From: Candidatus Uhrbacteria bacterium
GTDB taxonomy: Bacteria > Patescibacteriota > Patescibacteriia > UBA9934 > UBA9568
Length of the DNA stretch: 11,684 nucleotides
Reading direction: 5' to 3'
NCBI GenBank assembly: GCA_003497135.1
Contig: DNKR01000053.1
Location: 22,367-34,050 of the forward strand
Of this stretch, positions 1-6,410 are shown piece after piece. Both the position numbers and the translations under genes were made by a program. The notes below the pieces were generated by a model. It ran no database searches and had not been told where the DNA came from. It saw nothing but the letters and a program-made list of their open reading frames with translations. Each line of letters opens with the position of its first letter. Position 1 is the stretch's first letter.

Positions 1-893
1 GTTGCAAAATTTTGAAACTCGTCAATATACAAATAAAAATCGCGTCTTTCTTCCTCTGGCAAGTCAACGCGCTCCATTGCCGCAAGCTGGAGCTTTGTGA
101 TAACAAGTCCGCCGAGCAATCTGCTTGAGTCCTCGCCAATCCGGCCTTTTGACAAGTTCATAATCAAAATCTTTCCATTGTCCATGATTTCGCGAGGATC
201 AATGGTTGATTTCAATTGCCCGACAATGTTGCGAATAAGAGAAGTCGATAAAAACTGTCCGACTTTGTTTTGAATAGGCGCGATCGCCTCTGACCTGAAT
301 TTGTCCTGCCACTGTTCAAACTCTGTTATCCAAAATGCCTTTACAACAGGATCTTTGAGCTGGCTTACTATTTTTCTTCTAAAATCCCTGTCAACAAGTA
401 TGCGGTTTATGGAAAGCATCGTATTGCCCGGGATTTCAAGCAATGTCAAAACACAGTTGTTCATTATGTGTTCCATTCTTGCTGACCAAACATCAGGCCA
501 TATTTTTTTAAACACGCCCATCATTCCTGACGCGATCAAGTGCTTGTGCGACTCGTCAACAGTTTCTAAAATATTAAAACCTATCGGATGAGCAGTATCG
601 GAAGGATTAAAATAAACAACATCTTTTACTCTGTGTTCTGGAATAAAATTAAGGATTTTTTCTGCAAAATCTCCGTGCGGATCAACAACAGCAACACCAT
701 GGTTCATGTATATATCAGCAAGAACCATGTTTTCCAAAACAACGGTTTTTCCCATGCCTGTTTTCCCGACTATATAAGTATGCCTTCGCCTGTCGTCTGT
801 TTTAATTCCAAACTTGCGCATCATGTTCCTGTAGTTTGTGCGCGCGAAGTATATTATATCTTCTTCGTGATCATGGTCGTAAATGTTGGCCAT
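1..893 (-). CDS. VirD4/TraG/HerA-like P-loop ATPase, 3' part cut off by the window edge
   Basis: Reading leftward from an ATG at 893, 297 codons are open to the window edge and no stop is reached, so only the N-terminal part is present. Visible motifs are Walker A GKTGMGKT (residues 43-50), the strand VAVVDPHGD (67-75) typical of the HerA/FtsK/VirB4/VirD4 superfamily, and Walker B FYLYIDEFQNFA (286-297) with the catalytic DE pair at 291-292. There is no membrane segment at the N terminus, so the protein is probably cytoplasmic and docks on a membrane partner. It begins 8 nt after the stop of the upstream membrane-protein gene, so the two are almost certainly cotranscribed. A weak GAGGA lies upstream of the start with a long spacing. 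Family knowledge suggests a hexameric ATPase that pumps DNA or protein through a membrane channel. The exact substrate cannot be read from the sequence. The ATPase call is secure; a role in conjugation or type IV secretion is inference. Confidence 0.88.
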   Translation of the reverse strand, partial: MANIYDHDHEEDIIYFARTNYRNMMRKFGIKTDDRRRHTYIVGKTGMGKTVVLENMVLADIYMNHGVAVVDPHGDFAEKILNFIPEHRVKDVVYFNPSDTAHPIGFNILETVDESHKHLIASGMMGVFKKIWPDVWSARMEHIMNNCVLTLLEIPGNTMLSINRILVDRDFRRKIVSQLKDPVVKAFWITEFEQWQDKFRSEAIAPIQNKVGQFLSTSLIRNIVGQLKSTIDPREIMDNGKILIMNLSKGRIGEDSSRLLGGLVITKLQLAAMERVDLPEEERRDFYLYIDEFQNFA

Positions 894-901
894 AGTATTT
901 A

Positions 902-2563
902 TTATTCCTCTGGCGGTGCCGGATTAATTCCCAAATCTTCCATTTCAACATCTTTTTCAATAAGCAATCTTATTGGATCTGGAACACCTGCTTTTGGCGC
1001 AGAAGGAATGTCCAGTTTTGGAACTTGCGATCCTTCTAGCTTTTCTTTGATAATATTTTCAATCTGGGCATTGGATTCAATCTCTGATTCCCTGCTTGTT
1101 ACTTGCGGTTTTGGCGCTTCTTGGCGCAATACTGTTGTTGGAGCTTGTGGGCGCGGAATGTTAATTTGTTCGCCAACAATGCCCTCGCCTCCTTCAAGCG
1201 CTGTTCTTGGCCGAGCAACAAGCTCTTCTTGCGCTGTTGGGCGCGGAATTACAGCGCCGGACGGCAAAAGACCCTCATCACGCGTTGTTTTAAGCTGTGA
1301 CGGCGGCTCTGTTCGGCGAGAACTGGCTTTTGAAAGCAAAGGAGCGGTAACGCCAATGGCAGGAAAATGCCAAAGCGATGCCAGTTCCTCTGGAACCATA
1401 ATATAGTGTTCAGCGCCTGATTCAACAGATCTGTTAAAATACGCGCTTGAAATTTTTCTGCTTCTTGTGTGATACCAGAGCCGTTGCCACCAGTAATCGC
1501 CTTTAGTCGTAACAGTATCAACCATTGACAGCTCATTTGATCCTGTAAACAATCGCGACCAAGCTTTTATTTGCGAAATGCGAGGACCATGGTCATATAC
1601 TTCTTTTTTTGCCCAATAGCACCAGCGAATTTTTGTCCAAAATCCGATTTGATCGGTCTTTCGCATTATTGATTCTGACCTTGCTTTATCAAGCGGAGTA
1701 ACTTTGAAAAATTTCCACGGGTCTTCTTCTTTTTCGCCATGTTCTCCGCCTCCAAAAATAGTAAGACCTGTTTGAGTTCCAAATTCCTCCATAAACCCTC
1801 CTAATGTTTCTGAAAGCATGCCTTTCTTTTTTTTGTGCTCTCTGCCGAACATGCTTTCTATGTATTCCTCGCCCTCTTTTTGCCATGACTGGGAATCCAT
1901 TGGCTGAACCAAAATCTGAATAAAAAAATTTTCGCCTTCCTTAAAATAAGAAAGCTGTTCTAAGATAATAGCAAGCGGGTCTTTTAGTTCTTTTGTGGCA
2001 AGATGTTCAAAAGCGCTCCAGCATTTTATCGGCCTGTACTCTTCTTTGCCAAGTTTGAATTCAGATCCAAAAAATCCATAATCGTCATTCGGCCATTTGA
2101 GCGGCATTGCTTTTGCGTAATCTTCAACTACAGAAATTTGCGCGTCCGGATATTGCGCATAAAGCGCGGACTCAACAAGGTCACGCCACTTGTCTCCAAC
2201 TCGAATAAAAAATTGAACTTTGCCGCCAAATGATGCAAGAGAAAACTCGTAAATTGGATGAAACTTTCCAATCCACCACCGTTCCTTTTTTGTAATAGTT
2301 GATTTGCCTCCGTGCATGGCAGTAAAAAAGTTTTCCACCGCCTTTGGGCTTTGCTCTGTTTGGCGCGGAACATCAATTGCAAGGACAACATATTTAATGT
2401 GCTCATTATATTTATCTTGCGCATGATGTTTCCATGTGTTCATCACGCCCCAGATAAAAACAGCTAAAATAGGAAACCAACCTACTGTAACAAGCAGTTT
2501 TGAAAACAAAATATCAAATGGCTGGCTCGCGAATTGCACGAGCCAGATTAATATGTCTCTCAC
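902..2563 (-). CDS. Membrane-anchored partner of the VirD4/HerA-like ATPase (function unknown)
   Basis: This is a 553-residue protein starting at a GTG. The next Met (residue 41) would remove the only membrane segment, which supports the GTG. Residues about 18-41 form one hydrophobic helix. The soluble domain (about 50-400) includes a stretch around 56-85 (VVLAIDVPRQTEQSPKAVEN) and ends in EELASLWHFPAIGV (393-406), a motif I associate with the region just before the ATPase domain in CPR type IV secretion-like proteins (from memory, not checked). Residues about 405-553 are Pro-, Glu- and Ala-rich and look disordered. No catalytic motif was recognised. The gene lies 8 nt upstream of the ATPase gene and has its own promoter, so the likely role is membrane anchor or channel adaptor for that ATPase. 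No Shine-Dalgarno is visible. An 8-bp hairpin (2522-2529 with 2539-2546) falls within the first codons and could affect initiation. Reality of the gene is secure; function is inferred from its neighbour only. Confidence 0.85.
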   Translation of the reverse strand: MRDILIWLVQFASQPFDILFSKLLVTVGWFPILAVFIWGVMNTWKHHAQDKYNEHIKYVVLAIDVPRQTEQSPKAVENFFTAMHGGKSTITKKERWWIGKFHPIYEFSLASFGGKVQFFIRVGDKWRDLVESALYAQYPDAQISVVEDYAKAMPLKWPNDDYGFFGSEFKLGKEEYRPIKCWSAFEHLATKELKDPLAIILEQLSYFKEGENFFIQILVQPMDSQSWQKEGEEYIESMFGREHKKKKGMLSETLGGFMEEFGTQTGLTIFGGGEHGEKEEDPWKFFKVTPLDKARSESIMRKTDQIGFWTKIRWCYWAKKEVYDHGPRISQIKAWSRLFTGSNELSMVDTVTTKGDYWWQRLWYHTRSRKISSAYFNRSVESGAEHYIMVPEELASLWHFPAIGVTAPLLSKASSRRTEPPSQLKTTRDEGLLPSGAVIPRPTAQEELVARPRTALEGGEGIVGEQINIPRPQAPTTVLRQEAPKPQVTSRESEIESNAQIENIIKEKLEGSQVPKLDIPSAPKAGVPDPIRLLIEKDVEMEDLGINPAPPEE

Positions 2564-2622
2564 AAGGCTTTTTAAAAAATGCGTAAATGCGCCAGCTTTT
2601 CAAATGGTCTGTGCGCAATAAT

Positions 2623-2652
2623 ATTATAGCATTTTTTGCGAACGATTGCCAA
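2623..2652 (-). promoter_or_regulatory. Sigma-70-type promoter for the membrane protein/ATPase pair
   Basis: On the minus strand a -35 TTGGCA (2652-2647) and a perfect -10 TATAAT (2628-2623) are separated by 18 nt. Transcription would start near 2616, giving a leader of about 53 nt before the GTG at 2563. The -35 overlaps the foot of the palindrome at 2651-2712 by two bases, so anything that binds or extrudes the palindrome could affect this promoter. Confidence 0.7.
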
Positions 2653-2712
2653 AACGCATATGGAATTCCGCCATAGGCGGATCCGCCATTTGGCGGAAAA
2701 TCCATGCGTTTT
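2651..2712. repeat. Compound palindrome with nested GGCGG/CCGCC arms
   Basis: Outer arms of 9 bp match perfectly (AAAACGCAT at 2651-2659, ATGCGTTTT at 2704-2712), followed by GGA/TCC and TTCCGCC/GGCGGAA. The core is two tandem small hairpins, CCGCC-ATA-GGCGG and CCGCC-ATTT-GGCGG, joined at a 12-bp palindrome centred on GGATCC. It lies 38 bp after the secF stop. Read on the minus strand the outer stem ends in TTTT, so it could work as a secDF terminator. The tandem-hairpin core also resembles dispersed REP-like palindromes. Confidence 0.75.
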
Positions 2713-2750
2713 GTTTGTATTTTTTTACTAAATGCAATATTTAGCTCAAC

Positions 2751-3647
2751 TTAGCCACGATCCTGCGATTTTCCAAGAACGACCAGCAAAGGCGAGGCAA
2801 GGAAAATTGAGGAATAAGTCCCGAATATAATTCCAAGTATCAAAGCAAGAGAAAATTCTTTTGTTGTGTCGCCACCAAAAAAGAATACTGCAACGAGCGC
2901 CAGCAAGGTTGTAAACGAGGTGTTAATTGATCTTACGAGCGTCTGGTTCAAGCTGTAGTTTACCAAGCTGACAAATGTTTCTCCGCTTTTTCTGCGCGAA
3001 AGATTTTCGCGGATGCGGTCAAATACAACGATTGTGTCATTGATTGAATAACCGAGAATTGTAAGCACTGCCGCAATAAAACCCGTACCTATTTCAAATC
3101 CGAAAAACTTTCCTAACACGGAAAAAATGCCAATTGGAATAATTACATCATGGATCGCCGCGAAAACCGTAACAAAGCCGTACTTCCACGATGAGACAGG
3201 TTTTGAAACTTTTCTAAATGCCCACGCAATGTACAAAATAATAGCAATAACCATGAGCACAACTGCAATAAGTGATTTTTGCCGCAATTCGTTCCCGATT
3301 ACCGGCCCAATGCTTTCAAAACGAAGCTCTTGAGCATTGCCGAATTTTTCTTTAAGCGATACAACCAAGCTTTGATGCTCTTGTTCTGTTAGCGTTTGCA
3401 TTCTTACCATTGTAGAGCTATCGCCGCTTTGCTGGACTGTAACAGAACTGTATCCAAGCTCTTCAATAACCGTTCTTGTTTCTGCAATCTGCGGATCATT
3501 TTCAAAATCAATTTCCAACAAACTCCCGCCGGTAAAATCAATACCAAATTTTAATCCGAAAATTGATATACAAAGCACGCTTGCAAGCACTAACGCGCTT
3601 GAAAAAGCGAACCAAATATTTTTTGTTCCTACGACATTCAGTTTCAT
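2751..3647 (-). CDS. secF: Protein translocase subunit SecF
   Basis: SecF is an integral membrane protein that with SecD forms the proton-driven complex completing export of proteins pushed through SecYEG by SecA. The 298-residue length is normal. TM1 is at about 11-31, followed by the conserved GIDFTGGSLLEI (35-46), a short extracytoplasmic P4 domain (about 50-112), the IGPVIGNELRQKS entry to TM2 (113-125), and five further hydrophobic segments. The hallmark GYSINDTIVVFDRIREN lies at 199-215, with Asp204 and Asp210 in the positions expected for the conserved membrane acidic motif. The start codon overlaps the secD stop in an ATGA, indicating translational coupling. The C terminus is short and hydrophilic. 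No promoter of its own is needed or seen. Confidence 0.97.
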   Translation of the reverse strand: MKLNVVGTKNIWFAFSSALVLASVLCISIFGLKFGIDFTGGSLLEIDFENDPQIAETRTVIEELGYSSVTVQQSGDSSTMVRMQTLTEQEHQSLVVSLKEKFGNAQELRFESIGPVIGNELRQKSLIAVVLMVIAIILYIAWAFRKVSKPVSSWKYGFVTVFAAIHDVIIPIGIFSVLGKFFGFEIGTGFIAAVLTILGYSINDTIVVFDRIRENLSRRKSGETFVSLVNYSLNQTLVRSINTSFTTLLALVAVFFFGGDTTKEFSLALILGIIFGTYSSIFLASPLLVVLGKSQDRG

Positions 3648-5662
3648 AGACCTAATAGTTTTTTATATTTTGTGATTCCTGTTTTTGCGGCAACTCTTAA
3701 AAATATTCTTGTAACTACAATCGCACTGAACATTGAAACCAATATACCAATACTTAGCGTAAGAGCGAATCCTTTAAGGAAACTTGATGAAAACGCAAAC
3801 AGCAATATGGCTGCAATGAGCGTTGTGAGATTGCCGTCGCGAATAGATGTCCAAGCGCGGCGGAACCCTTCTTCAATTGCAGATTTTGCTTCCCGCCCGC
3901 TTCTTAATTCTTCTTTCATTCTTTCAAAAATCAAAACATTCGCGTCAACGGCAATACCGATAGAAAGAATAAATCCTGCGATACCGGCTAATGTGATTGT
4001 AACTCCGAGCAATTTATAAAGCGCTAAGTTAATCGCCGCGTAAATAAACAAGCTTGCGACTGCGACAACTCCCGGCAAGCGGTAGTAAAGAATCATGAAT
4101 AGCGCAACAAGCGCGAATCCGATCAAAGCCGCGTTAACGCTCATAGAAAGCGATGATTCGCCAAGAGACGGGCCGACTGTTTGCTGTGAAATCAGATTAA
4201 CAGGAACCGGAAGCGCGCCTGCGTTTAGGCGTTGAGCGAGCAATTTTGCCTCGTTGATTGTAAAACTGCCTGAAATGACAGCTTGCCCGCCGGCAATAAC
4301 AGATTGAACGGTTGGAATTGAGATCGCTTCCCCGTCCAAATAAATCGCAATCGGCTCTCCAAGGTGTTCTTTTGTTAAATCACGAAACAAGTCCTTGCCT
4401 TCTGAATTAAAAGTCAAAGACACATACGGAGCGCCTGTTTGCGGATCAAATTCAACGCGAGCGGTTGTCAGGTGCTTGCCTGACAAACCTGTTGGCGCCC
4501 ACTGCCCGCTAGGAGGAACAATGTCTGTTTCTGATGAGTAAGGCATTAAAATCAACGCAAGATGATAAGTTGTTACAGGCCTTTCGTCTTCTTTCAAAAT
4601 AATATGATAGCCGAATTCTGTTTCAACGACATTTGAAATTTCTCCAACCGGTGTTTGTCTTGCTTCAAGTTCAAAAGCAGGAACCGTTTGTCCCGGCCTA
4701 ACCCATCCAAGATCTCCGCCATCAGCCGCAGAACCCGGATCGTCTGAATTTTCTATTGCCAAATCTGCAAAGTTTTCCAAAGTCGCTCTGCTTTTGATAT
4801 CGTTGAGAGTTAAAGACGCGTCAAGGGCCGGAAGATTATTTGTACAGTTTGTTTTGCCTTCAAAACAGCGCAAAATGTGGCGCAATTTCATTTCCATGTC
4901 CTGCGCCGGCGATTCAACAAGCTTTACAATAGCGATTCCGCTTGGAAGTTCGTAAAGTTTGTTCAAAACGCGTTCATTGCGGATTCTCTTGCTCTTAATA
5001 TCTTTGATTATTGCGTCAAAAGGACCGCCTTCTGTAACAGTACCAATGTCTCCGCCGTTTGCCGCGCTTGTTTGCTCAATAGAAAAATCTTTTGCAAGTT
5101 GCGCAAAATCCTCTCCATCAAGAGCTCTTTGCATAATTTTGTTTGCTTCTGCGCGTTCTGTTTTGTTTTTTTCCTCAAGCTGATCTTGTTCTTCATCCGT
5201 CAGTTCGCGCGGCGGTTCTGTATTTTGCTCTCTGAATTCAAGGACAGGTGTTTCGCCTATTTCAGCGATTGCTTTTGCAATGTCAAAAACTCCGGCAAGT
5301 TCAACAATCACCCGATAATCCCCGCCTGTTTTAGTTGTCTGAACTCTTGGTTCAGAAACGCCGAATGCGTTAACGCGCCTTTCCACAACATCACGAACGC
5401 CTTCAAGCGCATCGCCTCTGTCGTTATCAGAAATTCCATTCATATCCGCCTGATAAACAAGCTGTGCTCCGCCCTGCAATTCAAGGCCTAATCTAAACGG
5501 CAATGACAAAAAGTCCCATGGCATTGCCATGTTCCAATACTTTGGAAACGCCAAAGACGCGCTTAAAATAAACAAAACCAGCAAAAGCGCTGCTTTGAGC
5601 CAGAGCGCCCATACGCGCTCTGTTTTGATCTTTTTTTGATTATAATTTTTATACTTTCCCAT
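3644..5662 (-). CDS. secD: SecD with two parvulin-type domains inserted in its extracytoplasmic P1 region
   Basis: SecD is the larger half of the SecDF export motor. At 672 residues it is much longer than compact SecDs because of an insert. Order: TM1 (about 17-39); LGLELQGGAQLVY (58-70), the family signature; P1 base (about 80-145); insert (about 147-385); the rest of P1 with TGLSGKHLTTARVEF (391-405) and the head/base to 490; then five TM segments with GIAVDANVLIFERMKEEL (569-586), including the conserved Asp573. The insert holds parvulin-like unit 1 (about 152-252; FAQLAKDFS then GGDIGTV, lacking the active-site histidines) and unit 2 (about 257-361; RHIL with His262, FADLAIENSDDPGSAADGGDLGW, FGYHII with His353), which matches canonical PpiC closely. 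Cys266 and Cys273 could form a disulfide. The gene overlaps secF by 4 nt. There is no Shine-Dalgarno and a promoter lies right at the start codon. SecD identity is certain; the parvulin call is strong for unit 2 and moderate for unit 1. Confidence 0.97.
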   Translation of the reverse strand: MGKYKNYNQKKIKTERVWALWLKAALLLVLFILSASLAFPKYWNMAMPWDFLSLPFRLGLELQGGAQLVYQADMNGISDNDRGDALEGVRDVVERRVNAFGVSEPRVQTTKTGGDYRVIVELAGVFDIAKAIAEIGETPVLEFREQNTEPPRELTDEEQDQLEEKNKTERAEANKIMQRALDGEDFAQLAKDFSIEQTSAANGGDIGTVTEGGPFDAIIKDIKSKRIRNERVLNKLYELPSGIAIVKLVESPAQDMEMKLRHILRCFEGKTNCTNNLPALDASLTLNDIKSRATLENFADLAIENSDDPGSAADGGDLGWVRPGQTVPAFELEARQTPVGEISNVVETEFGYHIILKEDERPVTTYHLALILMPYSSETDIVPPSGQWAPTGLSGKHLTTARVEFDPQTGAPYVSLTFNSEGKDLFRDLTKEHLGEPIAIYLDGEAISIPTVQSVIAGGQAVISGSFTINEAKLLAQRLNAGALPVPVNLISQQTVGPSLGESSLSMSVNAALIGFALVALFMILYYRLPGVVAVASLFIYAAINLALYKLLGVTITLAGIAGFILSIGIAVDANVLIFERMKEELRSGREAKSAIEEGFRRAWTSIRDGNLTTLIAAILLFAFSSSFLKGFALTLSIGILVSMFSAIVVTRIFLRVAAKTGITKYKKLLGL

Positions 5663-5673
5663 AAATCAGCGAT

Positions 5674-5702
5674 ATTCTAACAGGTAACATTTGTTTATGC
5701 AA
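5674..5702 (-). promoter_or_regulatory. secDF promoter, nearly leaderless
   Basis: On the minus strand a -35 TTGCAT (5702-5697) and -10 TAGAAT (5679-5674) are separated by exactly 17 nt. Only 11 nt separate the -10 from the secD ATG at 5662. A start about 7 nt past the -10 gives a leader of roughly 4-5 nt, too short for a Shine-Dalgarno, and none is present. Overlapping short inverted repeats sit just upstream (TTAATC/GATTAA at 5710-5729, ACAGTT/AACTGT at 5716-5739); an operator role is possible but unsupported. Confidence 0.7.
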
Positions 5703-5742
5703 TGCCACTTTAATCACAGTTAGGATTAATCAAAACTGTAAT

Positions 5743-6132
5743 TTATTCTTCAATCTCCGACATGTCAACGCCAAGTTTTTTTAGCTCCAACCTAATTTGA
5801 TCTAATTTGTTGCCAATGTTATTAATAAATTGATCTAATTGAAGCAATCTTTCATTGTTATTTGACAACACCTCTTTAATTGTTCTTATTCTATTTAAAA
5901 AAGTTTCAATAACATCTCTTTTTGACTCTGTGTCAGTAGATTCATCTTGCAAGCTCTTTATTTCTTCAATAATAGCGCCTAATTCGCTTTCTAATTTTGC
6001 GTTATCAACTTTTAATTCTTCTACTGCAATTACAGCGCTTTGATATTCGTCGTGCGTACTGGCAAACTCTTTTCCGACTTTTGTAACTTGTTCTTTGTAT
6101 CCAGGGGCCGTAAAATCATGTTCTTCTGGCAT
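5743..6132 (-). CDS. Small coiled-coil protein of unknown function
   Basis: This 129-residue, acidic, highly charged protein has no Cys, no Trp, no signal peptide and no membrane segment. From about residue 30 to 125 it shows near-continuous heptad-like spacing of Leu, Ile and Val with Glu, Lys and Asn between, predicting one long or two antiparallel helices of coiled coil. No catalytic motif was recognised and I cannot name a family. It lies 80 bp upstream of secD on the same strand, but secD has its own promoter in the gap, so a shared operon is not required. The ATG at 6132 has no Shine-Dalgarno, and an 18-bp AT-rich palindrome (6151-6168) lies just before it. Base composition is more AT-rich than neighbours. 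It is probably a real gene because of its clean heptad pattern and orientation. Confidence 0.75.
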   Translation of the reverse strand: MPEEHDFTAPGYKEQVTKVGKEFASTHDEYQSAVIAVEELKVDNAKLESELGAIIEEIKSLQDESTDTESKRDVIETFLNRIRTIKEVLSNNNERLLQLDQFINNIGNKLDQIRLELKKLGVDMSEIEE

Positions 6133-6150
6133 AAATAATGGAGTTAATAA

Positions 6151-6168
6151 TTAATTATGAATAATTAA
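6151..6168. repeat. AT-rich palindrome upstream of the coiled-coil gene
   Basis: TTAATTAT and ATAATTAA form perfect 8-bp arms around a 2-nt centre, 19 bp before the ATG at 6132. The symmetry and position would fit an operator for the coiled-coil gene, but AT-rich palindromes also occur by chance. No good -35/-10 pair for that gene was found around it. Confidence 0.4.
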
Positions 6169-6207
6169 TACACCTGCTTCCGCGCATGAGATAAACTGTA
6201 GTTCGAT

Positions 6208-6236
6208 TTGACAATGTTCAAACTTACTGATAAGAT
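6208..6236 (+). promoter_or_regulatory. Strong plus-strand promoter in the coiled-coil/secA gap
   Basis: A perfect -35 TTGACA (6208-6213) and -10 TAAGAT (6231-6236) with a 17-nt spacer face rightward, opposite to all neighbouring genes. Transcription would start near 6243 and run into the 3' end of secA. No credible plus-strand protein gene follows, which points to a non-coding or antisense transcript. Confidence 0.6.
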
Positions 6237-6242
6237 TGTATT

Positions 6243-6410
6243 ATCACCAACGGAAAGCAAGCCCTATAAGGTCCCGTCCTTATGGGGCACTTTCTTTTAT
6301 AGAAAGTCTTTCACGAAGATCGTTCATGTACCGCAAATAGTGTCGGAAAAGCTTGAACTTAAGCAAACCAGAGAACCTTCTGCGATCGGGAATCAGGACG
6401 GACTCCAATA
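6243..6410 (+). ncRNA. Candidate structured non-coding RNA (extent uncertain)
   Basis: Downstream of the plus-strand promoter a hairpin at 6253-6294 has 5 bp (GAAAG/CTTTC) plus 11 uninterrupted bp with one G-U (GCCCTATAAGG with CCTTATGGGGC, loop TCCCGT), followed by TTTTAT. Further on, CCGTCCT (6274-6280) can pair with AGGACGG (6395-6401), and nested inside it GATCG (6318-6322) with CGATC (6383-6387), enclosing small hairpins such as GCTT/AAGC and CAGA/TCTG. The first hairpin and the long-range stem share bases, so they are alternatives. It does not match my memory of SRP RNA, RNase P RNA, tmRNA or 6S RNA. Two readings are possible: a short RNA of about 55 nt ended by the first hairpin, or an RNA of about 170 nt ending near or within the secA 3' end. 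No second terminator is obvious. Confidence 0.4.

Noticed and set aside
588..1406. Long plus-strand open frame (272 codons)
   Set aside because: It is antisense to the start of the ATPase gene and to the low-complexity Pro/Ala/Glu tail of the membrane protein. Its Ser- and Cys-rich translation has no domain features and both minus-strand genes are well supported.
4877..5491. Plus-strand open frame (204 codons) opposite secD
   Set aside because: It is the antisense of the SecD P1/parvulin region; the translation is Phe-, Cys- and Ser-rich as expected from reverse-complemented coding sequence.
5710..5739. Short inverted repeats between the coiled-coil gene and secD as a terminator
   Set aside because: Arms are only 6 bp, AT-rich, mutually overlapping and not followed by a U-tract.
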